A DNA stretch of 64,000 bases from Vairimorpha apis BRL 01 (Eukaryota > Microsporidia > Nosematidae): positions 1 to 64,000 of the forward strand of contig KE647312.1 of the NCBI GenBank assembly GCA_000447185.1, written 5' to 3'. Below are positions 12,384-22,479 of this stretch, piece by piece. Made by a program: the position numbers and the translations under genes. Each line of letters opens with the position of its first letter. The first letter of the stretch is position 1. A model generated the notes under the pieces. The model was not told the origin of the DNA, made no database searches, and was given only the letters and a program-made list of their open reading frames with translations.

Positions 12384-12647
12384 TCACTTCATTAAATAAT
12401 ATAATAAAAACATACTAATCAGAAATAATACCATTATAATCTTATTCCTAGGATCTTTCTTCATCATTTCTACTATACTTCCAAACTTATTCATATTATG
12501 TACCATGGAACTAGCATGCTTGTTCGTATTATCATTTATACTTTCAATAATTAATTCTTGTTGATTTATCTTTGTAGTGAGGTCTATCACAGCACTTTTT
12601 ATACGAGTTGATGTTTGTATTAAATTTAGTTTGTGTGTGTCTTCCAT
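12384..12647 (-). CDS. Short tail-anchored SNARE, Bet1/Sft1-like
   Basis: An 87-residue protein has a single coiled-coil region (about 10-65) in SNARE-like heptads and a C-terminal hydrophobic anchor (about 70-86, IIMVLFLISMFLLYYL) ending in Lys. Length and layout fit Bet1-type Qc-SNAREs, which act in ER-Golgi membrane fusion. The segment INQQELIIESIN resembles the Bet1 block around the central Gln. The exact subfamily cannot be fixed by eye. The start is an ATG at 12647. No CCC motif is visible upstream, unlike most genes here. Confidence 0.65.
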   Translation of the reverse strand: MEDTHKLNLIQTSTRIKSAVIDLTTKINQQELIIESINDNTNKHASSMVHNMNKFGSIVEMMKKDPRNKIIMVLFLISMFLLYYLMK

Positions 12648-12747
12648 GTTTATTTGTTTTATGTATTTTATTTATTATTTGTTTTGTATGTGATATTGAT
12701 TGAGAAGAATGAATGTTAAAGTAAAGTTAGAAATGTTCTAGTATATG

Positions 12748-12890
12748 CATTATATTATATTATTATATTATTATATTATTATATTATTATATTATTATAT
12801 TATTATATTATTATATTATTATATTATTATATTATTATATTATTATATTATTATATTATTATATTATTATATTATTATATTATTATATAA
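12748..12890. repeat. Octanucleotide microsatellite (attattat)n
   Basis: About 17 uninterrupted copies of attattat give an apparent open frame that is not a gene. It lies about 100 bp upstream of the SNARE start. Confidence 0.95.
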
Positions 12891-13370
12891 ATGTTCTAGT
12901 AAAATAAAAAGTTCTTGCATTTTAAAAATGTTCTAATATTTATAAATTATAGTAATGTATCATTATATATATTATATATATGTTCTATAAACATTATAAT
13001 AATAATTTAAGTATTTACATTAAAAATGTATTATATATATATTATAGTAGAGTTATAGTATAGTACTAAAATAAAAAATTATTTACATAATTTTAAACAA
13101 TTCTACTCTACTACAAAATAAATATAGAAAAAACTTCTTTACAAAATTTATATACATTCTTAATATATAAATACATTAATAACAAAATCTATTCATAAAA
13201 TTACTACATAAATTAAAACTTACTATATTAATTTAAAAATAATGGATTCTCAAAAATAGTTAATAACAAATTCTATTATTAAATTACTACATAAATAAAA
13301 ACATAATATAAATATTAAAATAAGTTCTTATTCTACAAAAACACCAATAACATACACTGACACAAAAAAT
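12891..13370. other. AT-rich spacer
   Basis: No gene is seen. A loose repetition of aaattactacataaat and attaaaa motifs lies before the CK2-beta stop. Confidence 0.5.
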
Positions 13371-13955
13371 TTAATATTCATCATCTTCTAATGAACTTTC
13401 TCCTTCATATATCCTAAATCCATATATTTTAGGTACATATTCTTGTATCTTTCTCTTTTTAAATTTATATGGATAAGTTAGTAACAAAAAATGAGGAAAA
13501 TATTTTCCCCATGCACATCCATCAAGTGCCTTTATAGGACCTTTAGGAAGATATATACATACACAATTGTAACAGTACATTTTGGTAGTACTTACTCTTG
13601 GTTCATTATTAAGTCCTATTGGTATTAATGGAGTAGCACAATTTACTCTGATACATGATCCAAATTCTTTATTAAGTACTTTGTCTAGAATATCTTCTAG
13701 TCCTGACATAGTATAAATATATCTCTGATGAATTAAATAATAAAGAGCTGATTCTTCTGAAAAATCTGTACTTTTATTGAAATCTAAAATGGCATTGTAA
13801 CAAGCTTCTAAATCTTTTATTTTCTTATTCAATCCTATTAGATTGAAAGTATCATTTAAATATACATCTGGAATACGAGCCAGTAGAGAATTCTCTTTCT
13901 TCATAAAAAAGTCCCTCATCCAATAATCTTCTTCAAGCAGAGGTTTTTGTGACAT
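13371..13955 (-). CDS. CKB1: Casein kinase 2 regulatory subunit beta
   Basis: CK2-beta dimerises through a zinc finger and organises the CK2 holoenzyme, a constitutive Ser/Thr kinase of nucleus and cytosol. The 194-residue product has the N-terminal helical domain (WMRDFF near residue 12, FNLIGL near 37, YTMSGLEDIL near 81). It has the four zinc ligands C101-x4-C106 and C128-x2-C131. These are followed by the conserved block around DGCAWGKYFPHFLL and the closing PKIYGFRIY. The acidic tail SSLEDDEY is retained. A codon before the ATG at 13955 is TTG; I take the ATG. No CCC motif is present. Confidence 0.95.
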   Translation of the reverse strand: MSQKPLLEEDYWMRDFFMKKENSLLARIPDVYLNDTFNLIGLNKKIKDLEACYNAILDFNKSTDFSEESALYYLIHQRYIYTMSGLEDILDKVLNKEFGSCIRVNCATPLIPIGLNNEPRVSTTKMYCYNCVCIYLPKGPIKALDGCAWGKYFPHFLLLTYPYKFKKRKIQEYVPKIYGFRIYEGESSLEDDEY

Positions 13956-15086
13956 CAAACAAGGATAAAAAATATTTTATTTTATAAAGAAAGTATGTGT
14001 TTTGTAATTGGTTTATTTTGTATTTAAAATGATTTGTTTGTAAAATATTAAATGTTTTAGATGATTATAGTTTTTCTATATATGTACTTATTAATGTATA
14101 TATTTGTATAGATAATATATTTAAATATTTTTATAGTGTAATGTATAGATGATTTTAGTATTGTATATGTTGTATATAATATATATTTGTATAGATAATA
14201 TATTTAAATATTTTTATAATGTAATGTATAGATGGTTTTAGTATTATATACAATAAATATTTGTATCGATTTATAATTTATCTATGATTTACATTTATAT
14301 ATGTATATAATATATATTGTTTATGTTATATATTTGTGTTAATTTTTTATATTCTATATTCTATATTTATATTTATATATAATATACGAACATGTTTATT
14401 TACTGGGCTCATTATACTATGAAAATATTTGTTATATATAATATATATTGTCTGTTTATATATAATATACACTGTGTAAAATAATGTATAATCTATACTC
14501 ATATAAATATTAATATAATATACATATATAATGTTTTAATAATTTATCATATATATTTATATACAAATGTTTTTATTCTAGATTTGGATTATTTAATTTA
14601 TCCTATGAAAAAATATACTTTATTATTTTTTATCAATGAATTTATTATTATTATATTTTTTAAATCTACTATATTAATATTAAAATATAAAGAAATTCTT
14701 ATATTTTTACTTTTTACAATTATTATAATAATTTTAAATCTACTATATTAATATATAAAATATAAAGAAATTCTTATATTTTAACTTTACATCCACTATA
14801 TTTATATTTAAACAATTATCAACTATATTTATATAAAAATAAAAGAGATATATTTGATTTAAAGTAACAAACTTATTTTTTTAGTTTATACATCTACATT
14901 TATAATATATAAATTACAACAATATATTTTAAAATATTATTATAATTCTTCAAATATAATTTATAAAATATAACAAACTTATTTTATATAGTTAATACAT
15001 CATTCAAATAAAATTTAAATACTTTTAAACTTTTATAAATATGTAGCAAAAAATTTTACTACATATATCTTTTATAATCTAATTTA
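13956..15086. other. Divergent CK2-beta / Pol epsilon spacer with repeats
   Basis: No gene is seen. Two imperfect direct repeats occur: a 65-bp block at about 14103-14168 repeated at 14188-14252, and a block starting aaatctactatattaat near 14664 repeated near 14733. The rest is alternating AT. Confidence 0.6.
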
Positions 15087-15091
15087 CCCCC
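15087..15091 (+). promoter_or_regulatory. CCCCC start-proximal motif of the Pol epsilon-like gene
   Basis: CCCCC ends 4 nt before the ATG at 15096. It argues that this ATG is a true gene start and not the middle of a longer polymerase gene. Confidence 0.65.
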
Positions 15092-15095
15092 TTGA

Positions 15096-17651
15096 ATGAC
15101 AAAAGATGGATTAATTTCAGTTTCTTTTTTGAATAAATCTTTAGTTCTTTATTTCTTAAATTCTATTAAAACGATCTCTGTATCTCCTAAGTACTACGTA
15201 GAAGGAGATACTAAGACATTTCTTAAATATAATATTAAAACAGTATATAAATACTACAATAATAAAATGAGGAAACTAGGAGAGACGGACAATCCTGATT
15301 TACCCTTATTTTATATTAAATATTATACACATCCATTGTATTATATAAATTCATATAATTTATATACTGTTAATATTAGTAATTTGAATGAAGATAATAG
15401 AAATGATATACAAAATGTAGATAGTATTTATACTCATAGCATTAAAAATAATGCTTATATTGATAATAATATTACACATAATAATAATGCTAATACAACA
15501 TCTTCTAAAATAGAGAATTCAATTACAATTACTTCACATAATAATATTGTTAATACAAATACTTCAGACTATATTATAGCTACTATATTTAAATATAATA
15601 AAATGTACTTTTTGATATTAAAGAATAACATATTCTATTTATATAATGATAAGAAACAACCTGTAAATTGTAAGATTCTTTTTGAGACTCTTTTAGAAAA
15701 ATCGATTGTAGTTACAAATGATAAAAGATTAACTAATGAAAATAAATTTGTTAATATAAATTTAAACAATTCAATGATATCTATTAATGATGAGAATATT
15801 GCAATGAATAAATACATTAATACATCTAATGATAGTAAATTAATTGACAATAGTACAATAAATTATTCATTTTATATTTCGGTAGAGAAAAAAACTACAC
15901 TTGGATCATTTGAGAAAATATTAGAAAATCAAAAACAGATAAATAAATTAATAGATACTAAATTTAGAGAAATATTAGAGATAAGTTCATATACAGGAGT
16001 GCCGATTGGAAATGTAGATGATAAAGTAATAGATTATTTGTATTTTAAAGAAGTATCTATAAATCAAGGACTTATTAAACAGTATACAGTAAGTAGTGTA
16101 ATAGAGAATGAAAGATGTAATTTAGCTGGAAGTGAGAAATGTAATGTAGTTGAGAGTAAGAATGTATTAGGAAGTGAAGAATGTAATGGTATGGTAAATG
16201 AAGAATATAATTCAATAGTGAATGAGAATGAAATGAGGAATAGTAGAAATAAAATTTTGGAAAATAGAAATGATACTGTACTAGAAAATGGAATAAGTAA
16301 TGTAAAGAATGAAGTGAGTGCAAAAGACATGAGTAATAAATTTAAAGATAAGATGTACTGTAGTTATAGAGTACCTTCTATTAATAATGCTGGTATAATG
16401 AATATTTCTATTCCTTATTATGATACTACATCTATATCAATTATTCCAAATTACAATATAGAATATACGCCAGGATTATATCAAGATGTTCTACAAGTTA
16501 CTCCTCTAGGATCTTTAATACTTTCAACTTTAAACTATAAAGAATTCGTAGATGCATCTTTTGAACTACAAATGATAAATACAGTAGTTAAGAAAATGTA
16601 TAAAAGAAATCCAAATTTGTTGGATCATTGGTTAAGGACAAGTTCGTTGATACCACGAGACTTGTTAGAATCAATACATAGAGAATATCTAAATGGAATA
16701 TTTAATGATTATATAATGTGCAGTAGAAATATATACTTTATATTAAAAGAAAAATATAATAAATTAAAAATGCCAAAGAATTTGGTGAGTGTTATTTGTA
16801 GACAATTTGATAAATTAATTTTGGTAAATCCATCTTGTTATTTTTATAGAAATGAGAAAGGAACATTTTGTGTAAGTGAGATAAAAGTGCCATTGATTTT
16901 TATAAATTTTATATTTGATAATTTAAATAGCAATGTTGTATCTAATGTAAATTCTGATGTAAAGTCTAATTTAATAGACAAAGTAAATTTTAATAAAGTG
17001 AATAGTATAGTAGATAATAATAGTATTGTATCTAACAATTTTAATTCCAATAGTATAGTAGATAATAATGTAGTAGATAATAAAATGATATCTGAGAATA
17101 ATACACTATCTAATGGTAATACAATTCAAAAAAGTATTAATAAACATGGAATTTCTTTAGACGGTAAAGAATTCATTTTTAAGATATTATCTACTACAGA
17201 AGATAATGTAGCTAGATTAATTATAACTATTCTTGAAATATGTGAATTTGATTCTGATTTAATTTCATCATGTAAGAAATTAATAAAATGTGAAGAAGTA
17301 AATATAATAAATGATAAATATTATTGGTTTACATGTAGTAGATGTAATAATATAAATATTATTATGTCAAAATGCATAAAGTGTTTTCATGTATTTAAAA
17401 GAGAAGAAATTATTGATGCTGTAAATTTGTATTTTCAATATTATCTTAGGAAATCATTAGAATATAATTTAGAATGTGATAATTGTATGTTGATTAGTGA
17501 TAGAAAATTGAGTGCTTATTGTAAGTGTGGAGGAAATTATAAACAAAAGATATATATAGAAGAACTTAATAGATGTATAAAATATTGTAAGAATCAGGAA
17601 GATAAATCTAGAATGGAGAATGTACTTAGGTTTTATAAATTTGTTCATTAA
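15096..17651 (+). CDS. POL2: C-terminal half of DNA polymerase epsilon as a separate gene
   Basis: Pol epsilon copies the leading strand; the C-terminal half of its large subunit is a dead exonuclease-polymerase that joins CMG helicase and the Dpb2 subunit. This 851-residue product corresponds to that half only. Residues about 440-620 match the degenerate polymerase part (LLDHWLRTSSL, then NIYFILKEKYNKL). The end has CysA (C747-x2-C750, C760-x2-C763) and CysB (C794-x2-C797, C809-x-C811); the final C-x-C is characteristic of Pol epsilon as opposed to Pol alpha or delta. Asn/Glu-rich inserts lie near residues 100-150, 340-430 and 615-680. No exonuclease or catalytic polymerase motifs are present, and the 1.1 kb upstream has no open frame. 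The CCCCC motif and ATG suggest an independent gene; a scaffold join error is the alternative. Confidence 0.72.
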   Translation: MTKDGLISVSFLNKSLVLYFLNSIKTISVSPKYYVEGDTKTFLKYNIKTVYKYYNNKMRKLGETDNPDLPLFYIKYYTHPLYYINSYNLYTVNISNLNEDNRNDIQNVDSIYTHSIKNNAYIDNNITHNNNANTTSSKIENSITITSHNNIVNTNTSDYIIATIFKYNKMYFLILKNNIFYLYNDKKQPVNCKILFETLLEKSIVVTNDKRLTNENKFVNINLNNSMISINDENIAMNKYINTSNDSKLIDNSTINYSFYISVEKKTTLGSFEKILENQKQINKLIDTKFREILEISSYTGVPIGNVDDKVIDYLYFKEVSINQGLIKQYTVSSVIENERCNLAGSEKCNVVESKNVLGSEECNGMVNEEYNSIVNENEMRNSRNKILENRNDTVLENGISNVKNEVSAKDMSNKFKDKMYCSYRVPSINNAGIMNISIPYYDTTSISIIPNYNIEYTPGLYQDVLQVTPLGSLILSTLNYKEFVDASFELQMINTVVKKMYKRNPNLLDHWLRTSSLIPRDLLESIHREYLNGIFNDYIMCSRNIYFILKEKYNKLKMPKNLVSVICRQFDKLILVNPSCYFYRNEKGTFCVSEIKVPLIFINFIFDNLNSNVVSNVNSDVKSNLIDKVNFNKVNSIVDNNSIVSNNFNSNSIVDNNVVDNKMISENNTLSNGNTIQKSINKHGISLDGKEFIFKILSTTEDNVARLIITILEICEFDSDLISSCKKLIKCEEVNIINDKYYWFTCSRCNNINIIMSKCIKCFHVFKREEIIDAVNLYFQYYLRKSLEYNLECDNCMLISDRKLSAYCKCGGNYKQKIYIEELNRCIKYCKNQEDKSRMENVLRFYKFVH

Positions 17652-18738
17652 AATGTAGAAATATGTTCGTAAATTATATTATTAAATATTATGAAGATGT
17701 ACATCAATTAAATTGTGATGTTTTCAATTGAGAAATTATTGTTTAGTTTAATATATAAAATATATTTATCAGGTATTGTTGCATTAAAAACTGATATTAT
17801 ATGTTTATTTTAAAATTTATAGTATAGTTTAATATGGAAAATACAGTTTTAAATATACAATACATTCTGCTGGTATCTTTTAAATATGATTTTATAATGA
17901 TATCTTTTTTCAAGATACAGATTACATTTTAAAATATATTATTAAATTGATGAAAATTTTATATAAATTGGGAAGTTTATAATTTAGTCCAGGATACAGT
18001 ATATTTCTAAAAGGATATTATTAATGAATAAGAAATATATAATTTAGTAAAATAATGATATTATTTATATGGAATATATTTTACATTTATTAAAACTATA
18101 TAAATTGGTTTATAAATTGATTGCATTTATGAATTTATATTAGCTTAATAAATTATTTCTTTATATTTTCTAATTTAAAAATGCATCTGGTAGAATATTT
18201 TTTCGATCAAACTATATATACTTTAAAATATATCTATATTATTATTTCACTTACTTACACAAAATATTTATATTTGTATGGTTTGAATAAATATCTATTA
18301 ATGTGATAATTTCATTGTTTATATATTTAATTTGCATAAATGGAACTTAGAACGTTCGAAAAATTAAAGATAATTTTAAGCATAAATAAATTATCGAACA
18401 TGATCTAAAAAGGTACTATTAAAATAGACTGTTAAATTAAATAAAATTCTTTTAGTTTAAGATTAATATATAAGTTAAAAAATTATTTTTTTAACATTAA
18501 TATTTTTTTTCAAAAAATAAAATATTTTTATTTTATTTATAAAAAAAGTTATTAATATTTAAAATAGATGAATTAATTGTATAAAAAGTGTTTATATAAT
18601 AAAATTATAAACATAAATATATTTTTATGTAATAGAATCATTATTTTATGATTATAAAAAACTATTTTAATGATATAAAAATAATATCTAAAAAGGAAAA
18701 ATATTTATTAGGATATAGTGTTTTTCAATAATTTATAT
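17652..18738. other. AT-rich spacer
   Basis: No gene or clear repeat is seen between the Pol epsilon-like stop and the retrotransposon remnant. Confidence 0.5.
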
Positions 18739-19585
18739 ATTGTCACAAGTAGATATAGGGCGACTTTCTCATTTATGTGATTCCAAATTTTCTAACTCAT
18801 TAACCTCCTGTTCACCTTCCGTAATATACTTGCCTCTTCGGGCTTCCATAGAAAGACTCTCTAGGGTCATCTTAAGCACTCTGGCTTGTACGTATGCCTG
18901 TGTTCGGCTGTCTATATTTAGCACATTCTATATTGTTTGTGGAAAGTTATTACTATTCCCTCCCATGTCATAACATATGGTATAATATTTGTTTTATATC
19001 CATGCATTGCACCACAATGATTGGCAAGCAGATCATATTTATGCTTTTTTTCCGTTTCTACAGCTTGTAAGTTATCGAAACTGGTTATTCCTACTTCAAC
19101 GATTAATATCTCTTTTTTTATTTTATCTAAAATATAAACGTCAGGTTTATTATATTTCACTTTGATACCGGTTGGTATCCTGGTGTCTACTCTAATCTCT
19201 ACATTTTTATTTGAAATACACTCCTGTAAAGAGTGATTTCGTATTTTCTTAGATTTACTTAGGCCATAATTAAGTCAAAGCTGGAAATGTATACACCTCA
19301 AAGCTTCGTTATGCCTCCTCATATAGTCGTGCGACAACATTCTATCACACTATGTAGCCATATGTTCTACCGATTTGTATTTGTCCCTACAATGAGGACA
19401 TTTAAGACCTTTTTCAAGAAATATATTTCTGTCTTGCAATGCGCAAAGTGCCTTTTCCTCTCGAGGTTGCATGTTTCCATGCTTAAGCCAAGTTGAAGAT
19501 TCCTTGATGGATATCAAAGGGTCGGTTCTTATCCTGTATAGTTTTGAGTGATTTGATTTTTTTGATATATCACTATACAGGGAAA
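18739..19585 (-). pseudogene. Dead 3' part of a non-LTR retrotransposon (RLE endonuclease)
   Basis: The minus strand encodes the end of a retrotransposon polyprotein of the type with a C-terminal restriction-like endonuclease (R4/Dong/CRE-like). From 19585 downward come LYSDISKKSNHSKLYRIRT, a block ending LCALQDRNIFLEKG, and the C-C-H-C knuckle CPHCRDKYKSVEHMAT-x-CD. Next is HDYMRRHNEALRCIHFQL, then the endonuclease core with KPDVYILD and IVEVGITSF (PD...E type), then KYDLLANHCG. After IVITFHKQY a frame change is needed to continue into LNIDSRTQAYVQARVLKMT, ending at a stop at 18769. In-frame stops interrupt the knuckle region (two) and a frameshift lies near 18915-18925. The 5' part (reverse transcriptase) is absent, as in 5'-truncated insertions. 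It is GC-richer than its surroundings, so fairly recent. Confidence 0.85.
19533..19581. repeat. 10-bp inverted repeat at the remnant's 5' edge
   Basis: CCTGTATAGT (19533-19542) and ACTATACAGG (19572-19581) could pair across a 29-nt loop. The segment also reads as coding on the minus strand, so it may be chance. Confidence 0.4.
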
Positions 19586-20231
19586 TAATATCTAATATTT
19601 ATAATTATAAATAACCATTAAATTTCTATTTATACAAATATTTTAATGCTATTTAGGTCATTTTAATATTCAAAAATAAATTTTCAGTATTTTTTTTAAG
19701 TGCAGAATATGATATGAAAAAGAACATTTATGCACAATTAAATTTATATATTAAAACCGCATAAATGTTTATAGATATTAAAAACTTTGTAACTATTAAA
19801 GTTCTTTTAAAAAAAAAATTTTCTATTTTACATAAAGTCCTATTTATAAAATAATTTTATTTTTTGTAACTATTTAAATTCTATTTTAAAATATTTTTTT
19901 TGTAACTATATAAGTTCTATTTATAATATAATTTTAATTTTAATCTTTTAAAGTTCTATTCATAGAATAAATTTAATAAAAAAATTTTAATACTAAAAAT
20001 TTATATATAAGTAATAAATATATTAAAAACTATTTATAATAACTTTTTAAATATTTTATAAATAAAAAAATTTATTATATAAGTAAACTTTGAATATTCC
20101 ACACAAAAAAACCATTCAAAACAAAAACTTAATTTTTTTAATAAATAACTTTTTTTCACAAAAAAACAAATTAATTTTTATGCAAAACAAACATAAATAA
20201 ACAAACAAACTGCATAATAATTAAATTGCAT
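19586..20231. other. AT-rich spacer with degenerate repeats
   Basis: Between about 19785 and 19985 a degenerate unit with tttgtaacta and aagttctatttataaaataa recurs three to four times. No gene is seen. Confidence 0.5.
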
Positions 20232-20244
20232 CCCCTTCAACAAA

Positions 20245-21180
20245 ATGCCAAATTTGCAATATTTACTTGGTAAGTTCAATTTACACTACAACAACACAAA
20301 CACATACTTATCAGACTTACATGAAGTAGGTCCACTTCTAGTATCAATAAATCATCACAACAAGACATTATTCTGTGTTTCTATTTTAGGTATCATTGAA
20401 CTCAAATTTACTCAATCTAATTTCTGTGATAAACAAATATTAAATTTTTGTGTTGATAATTATTTTAGAAATTTCGTTCCTAAATGGGATTTACAAATTG
20501 AACAATTTTTACATTTTTCACAAAATAAAAACTCAAAATCTTTTTTTAATGGAATGTTAGATTTCTTAGGATTTAATAAAATACAAATAAAAAGTTCTTT
20601 ATCATCAAATGAATGTCTACATGATAGGCTTTGTACAATTATTTTATCTAATATTAATTTGTATAGGAATATTAAATTTGTACGTATATTTCATTCGTAT
20701 GCTGAAGAAATAGAGAATTTTATTTTGAGAGATTTTGTACAAGTAGAAAGTAATGAGAGTGGATTAGAATATTCAAAATTTGAAGATATTATATTAGAGA
20801 ATGAAGAAACTTCATTAGAAGATAAAAATTTTGAGAATAAATTAGTAAAAAAAGAGATTTTTTATAATGAGAAAATACTGGAAGATTTTAATTTATTAAA
20901 AAAAGAGATTTTTTATAATGAGAAAATATTAGAAGATTTTAATTTAGTACAAAAAGAGATTTTTTATAATGAGAAAATATTAGAAGATTTTAATTTGAAA
21001 TATGAAAAAGCAGAGACCGATATTGATTGCAGAAATAAAACGAACTGTAATGAGACTGTAAAAAATGAAATAAATAATGATAATGTGGTTAAAAATGAAA
21101 TAAAATGTAATGATAATAATATTCNNNNNNNNNNNNNNNNNNNNGACTTAAATAATTATTCAAAGCATAAAAACTTTTAA
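20245..21180 (+). CDS. Unknown protein with 17-residue repeats, interrupted by a gap
   Basis: I do not recognise this protein of about 311 residues. The first 170 residues look globular (mixed strands and helices, starting MPNLQYLLGKFNLHY, with VGPLLVSINHHNKTLF near residue 29). The following part is acidic and repetitive: three 17-residue copies (core KEIFYNEKILEDFN, residues 202-252), then Asn/Lys-rich sequence. A run of 20 N (21125-21144) falls inside the frame near the end, so the C-terminus is uncertain; the frame continues after it for 12 codons, but the true gap length is unknown. CCCC at 20232-20235 lies 9 nt before the ATG, supporting a real gene. Confidence 0.6.
   Translation: MPNLQYLLGKFNLHYNNTNTYLSDLHEVGPLLVSINHHNKTLFCVSILGIIELKFTQSNFCDKQILNFCVDNYFRNFVPKWDLQIEQFLHFSQNKNSKSFFNGMLDFLGFNKIQIKSSLSSNECLHDRLCTIILSNINLYRNIKFVRIFHSYAEEIENFILRDFVQVESNESGLEYSKFEDIILENEETSLEDKNFENKLVKKEIFYNEKILEDFNLLKKEIFYNEKILEDFNLVQKEIFYNEKILEDFNLKYEKAETDIDCRNKTNCNETVKNEINNDNVVKNEIKCNDNNIXXXXXXXDLNNYSKHKNF
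20848..21000 (+). repeat. 51-bp in-frame tandem repeat, three copies
   Basis: Units at 20848-20898, 20899-20949 and 20950-21000 differ at only a few positions. The 51-bp period is the same as that of the APC1 repeat at 5085, though the sequences are unrelated. Confidence 0.95.
21125..21144. other. Assembly gap, 20 N
   Basis: Fixed-size N run inside a coding region, placed 3' of tandem repeats. The same length recurs at 41500-41519, so the size is probably a placeholder. Confidence 0.95.
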
Positions 21181-22063
21181 ATATAATCCTAACTATAAAA
21201 ACTTTATAATATATTTAAATTTTAATTATATATTAATAAAAATATTATTTATTAAAACAAGCTATTTTAGGTTATCCTATAATTTATGTATCATTTAAAT
21301 GAATAAAAAATTCAATGTAAACATGTATAAAAAATGATGATATATTTTCTAGAAAAAAAATTATATTTTAATATTCTATTATTAATATTTCTTTTTCTAT
21401 ATATCTAAAACTATAGTTAAAATATAATTAATTAATAATATTTTTTATACTTAATATTTTTAAAAATAATAATAATAAATTTTTAATATTAATGATTGAA
21501 ATATATTTAATAAAAATTTAAATAATATTTTTTTAAAGTAAATGTATAAATGAAATGTTTAAATTCTTTACATTTTAAAAAAAAATACATATAGATTATA
21601 AATTAGATATTTATTATTAAATATCAAAATATTATATTCATAATTATTAATAACAAAATTCGAATAAACTAAAAATTTGAAATTGTTATTTATTGTATGA
21701 TATAAATAATAATTAAAATTAAAATAGAACAATATTTAAACCAAATACAATTATAAATCATCAAATATTAGAAAAAATGAAAAACAATTTTATATTTAAA
21801 CATAAAATATATAATTTTAATAACTTAATATATAATTTTCAATATAGAACAATTTAAAGTTGCATCAAAATTGCAATAAAAAAGCTTCTTTTTTTTCTTT
21901 GATTTATACAAAAAAGTTAAAATATAATTTAAATTTAAGTATTAAAAATATATAAAAATCAAGAATAATTTGAAAACCTGTTTTTTAAATTTTGATGTTT
22001 TATATAAATAAAATAATTAAATTATTATTTTTAAATTACCATAATTACTTTGGTAGTATTTAT
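21181..22063. other. AT-rich spacer
   Basis: No gene or repeat is seen. Confidence 0.5.
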
Positions 22064-22395
22064 TTATATAAAAGGACTTTCAATTTTAGTTTCGACCTCT
22101 TCAATTTCTTCATCTAATTTATCTAATGTGCTAGGATCATGAGAAAACATACATTGTTTCCTTCTACAATTATTTCTTATAAAAAAAGCTTTACATGGAA
22201 ATTCATTTAAATTATGTGAATAACAACATTCATCACCTTTTGTACAAGCGTTAACTAAATAAAATTTACATAAGAGTGTCCTATAATTAAAAGGTTTTTT
22301 TCTTTTAAACCTTCTAAACAAGAAGAAGAATATGTACGATATTTTAACAAATAACTTTTATGTTTATGTGTAGGCACGTTTAATTTTTTAAGCAT
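22064..22395 (-). CDS. Two-finger CCCH zinc-finger protein, frameshifted
   Basis: Likely RNA-binding protein of about 110 residues. It has two adjacent CCCH fingers: C-x7-C-x5-C-x3-H (start LCKFYLVNAC) and C-x8-C-x4-C-x3-H (ending CMFSHDPST). The spacing, the linker NLNEFPCK and the FSHDP ending resemble the ZC3H4/6/8 family rather than CPSF30. The finger frame has no ATG before an upstream stop at 22360. An ATG at 22395, preceded by CCC (GGG at 22403-22405 on the plus strand), opens the other frame (MLKKLNVPTHKHKSYLLKY). The two join if the run of seven T (plus strand) at 22295-22301 is one base short. It lies upstream of and co-oriented with guanylate kinase, 84 bp apart. Confidence 0.72.
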
Positions 22396-22479
22396 ATGGT
22401 ATGGGTTAAAATGTTAAATTTTAAAATATAATTTTTACTTTTATATATGAGAGAGAGTTAAAAGATAAATATCATAAAT

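Noticed and set aside
12745..12936. 63-codon frame of Ile, Leu and Tyr
   Set aside because: Produced by the octanucleotide microsatellite.
18740..18973. Plus-strand frame over the retroelement remnant
   Set aside because: The minus strand gives clear retrotransposon protein similarity; the plus frame has no ATG start and no similarity.
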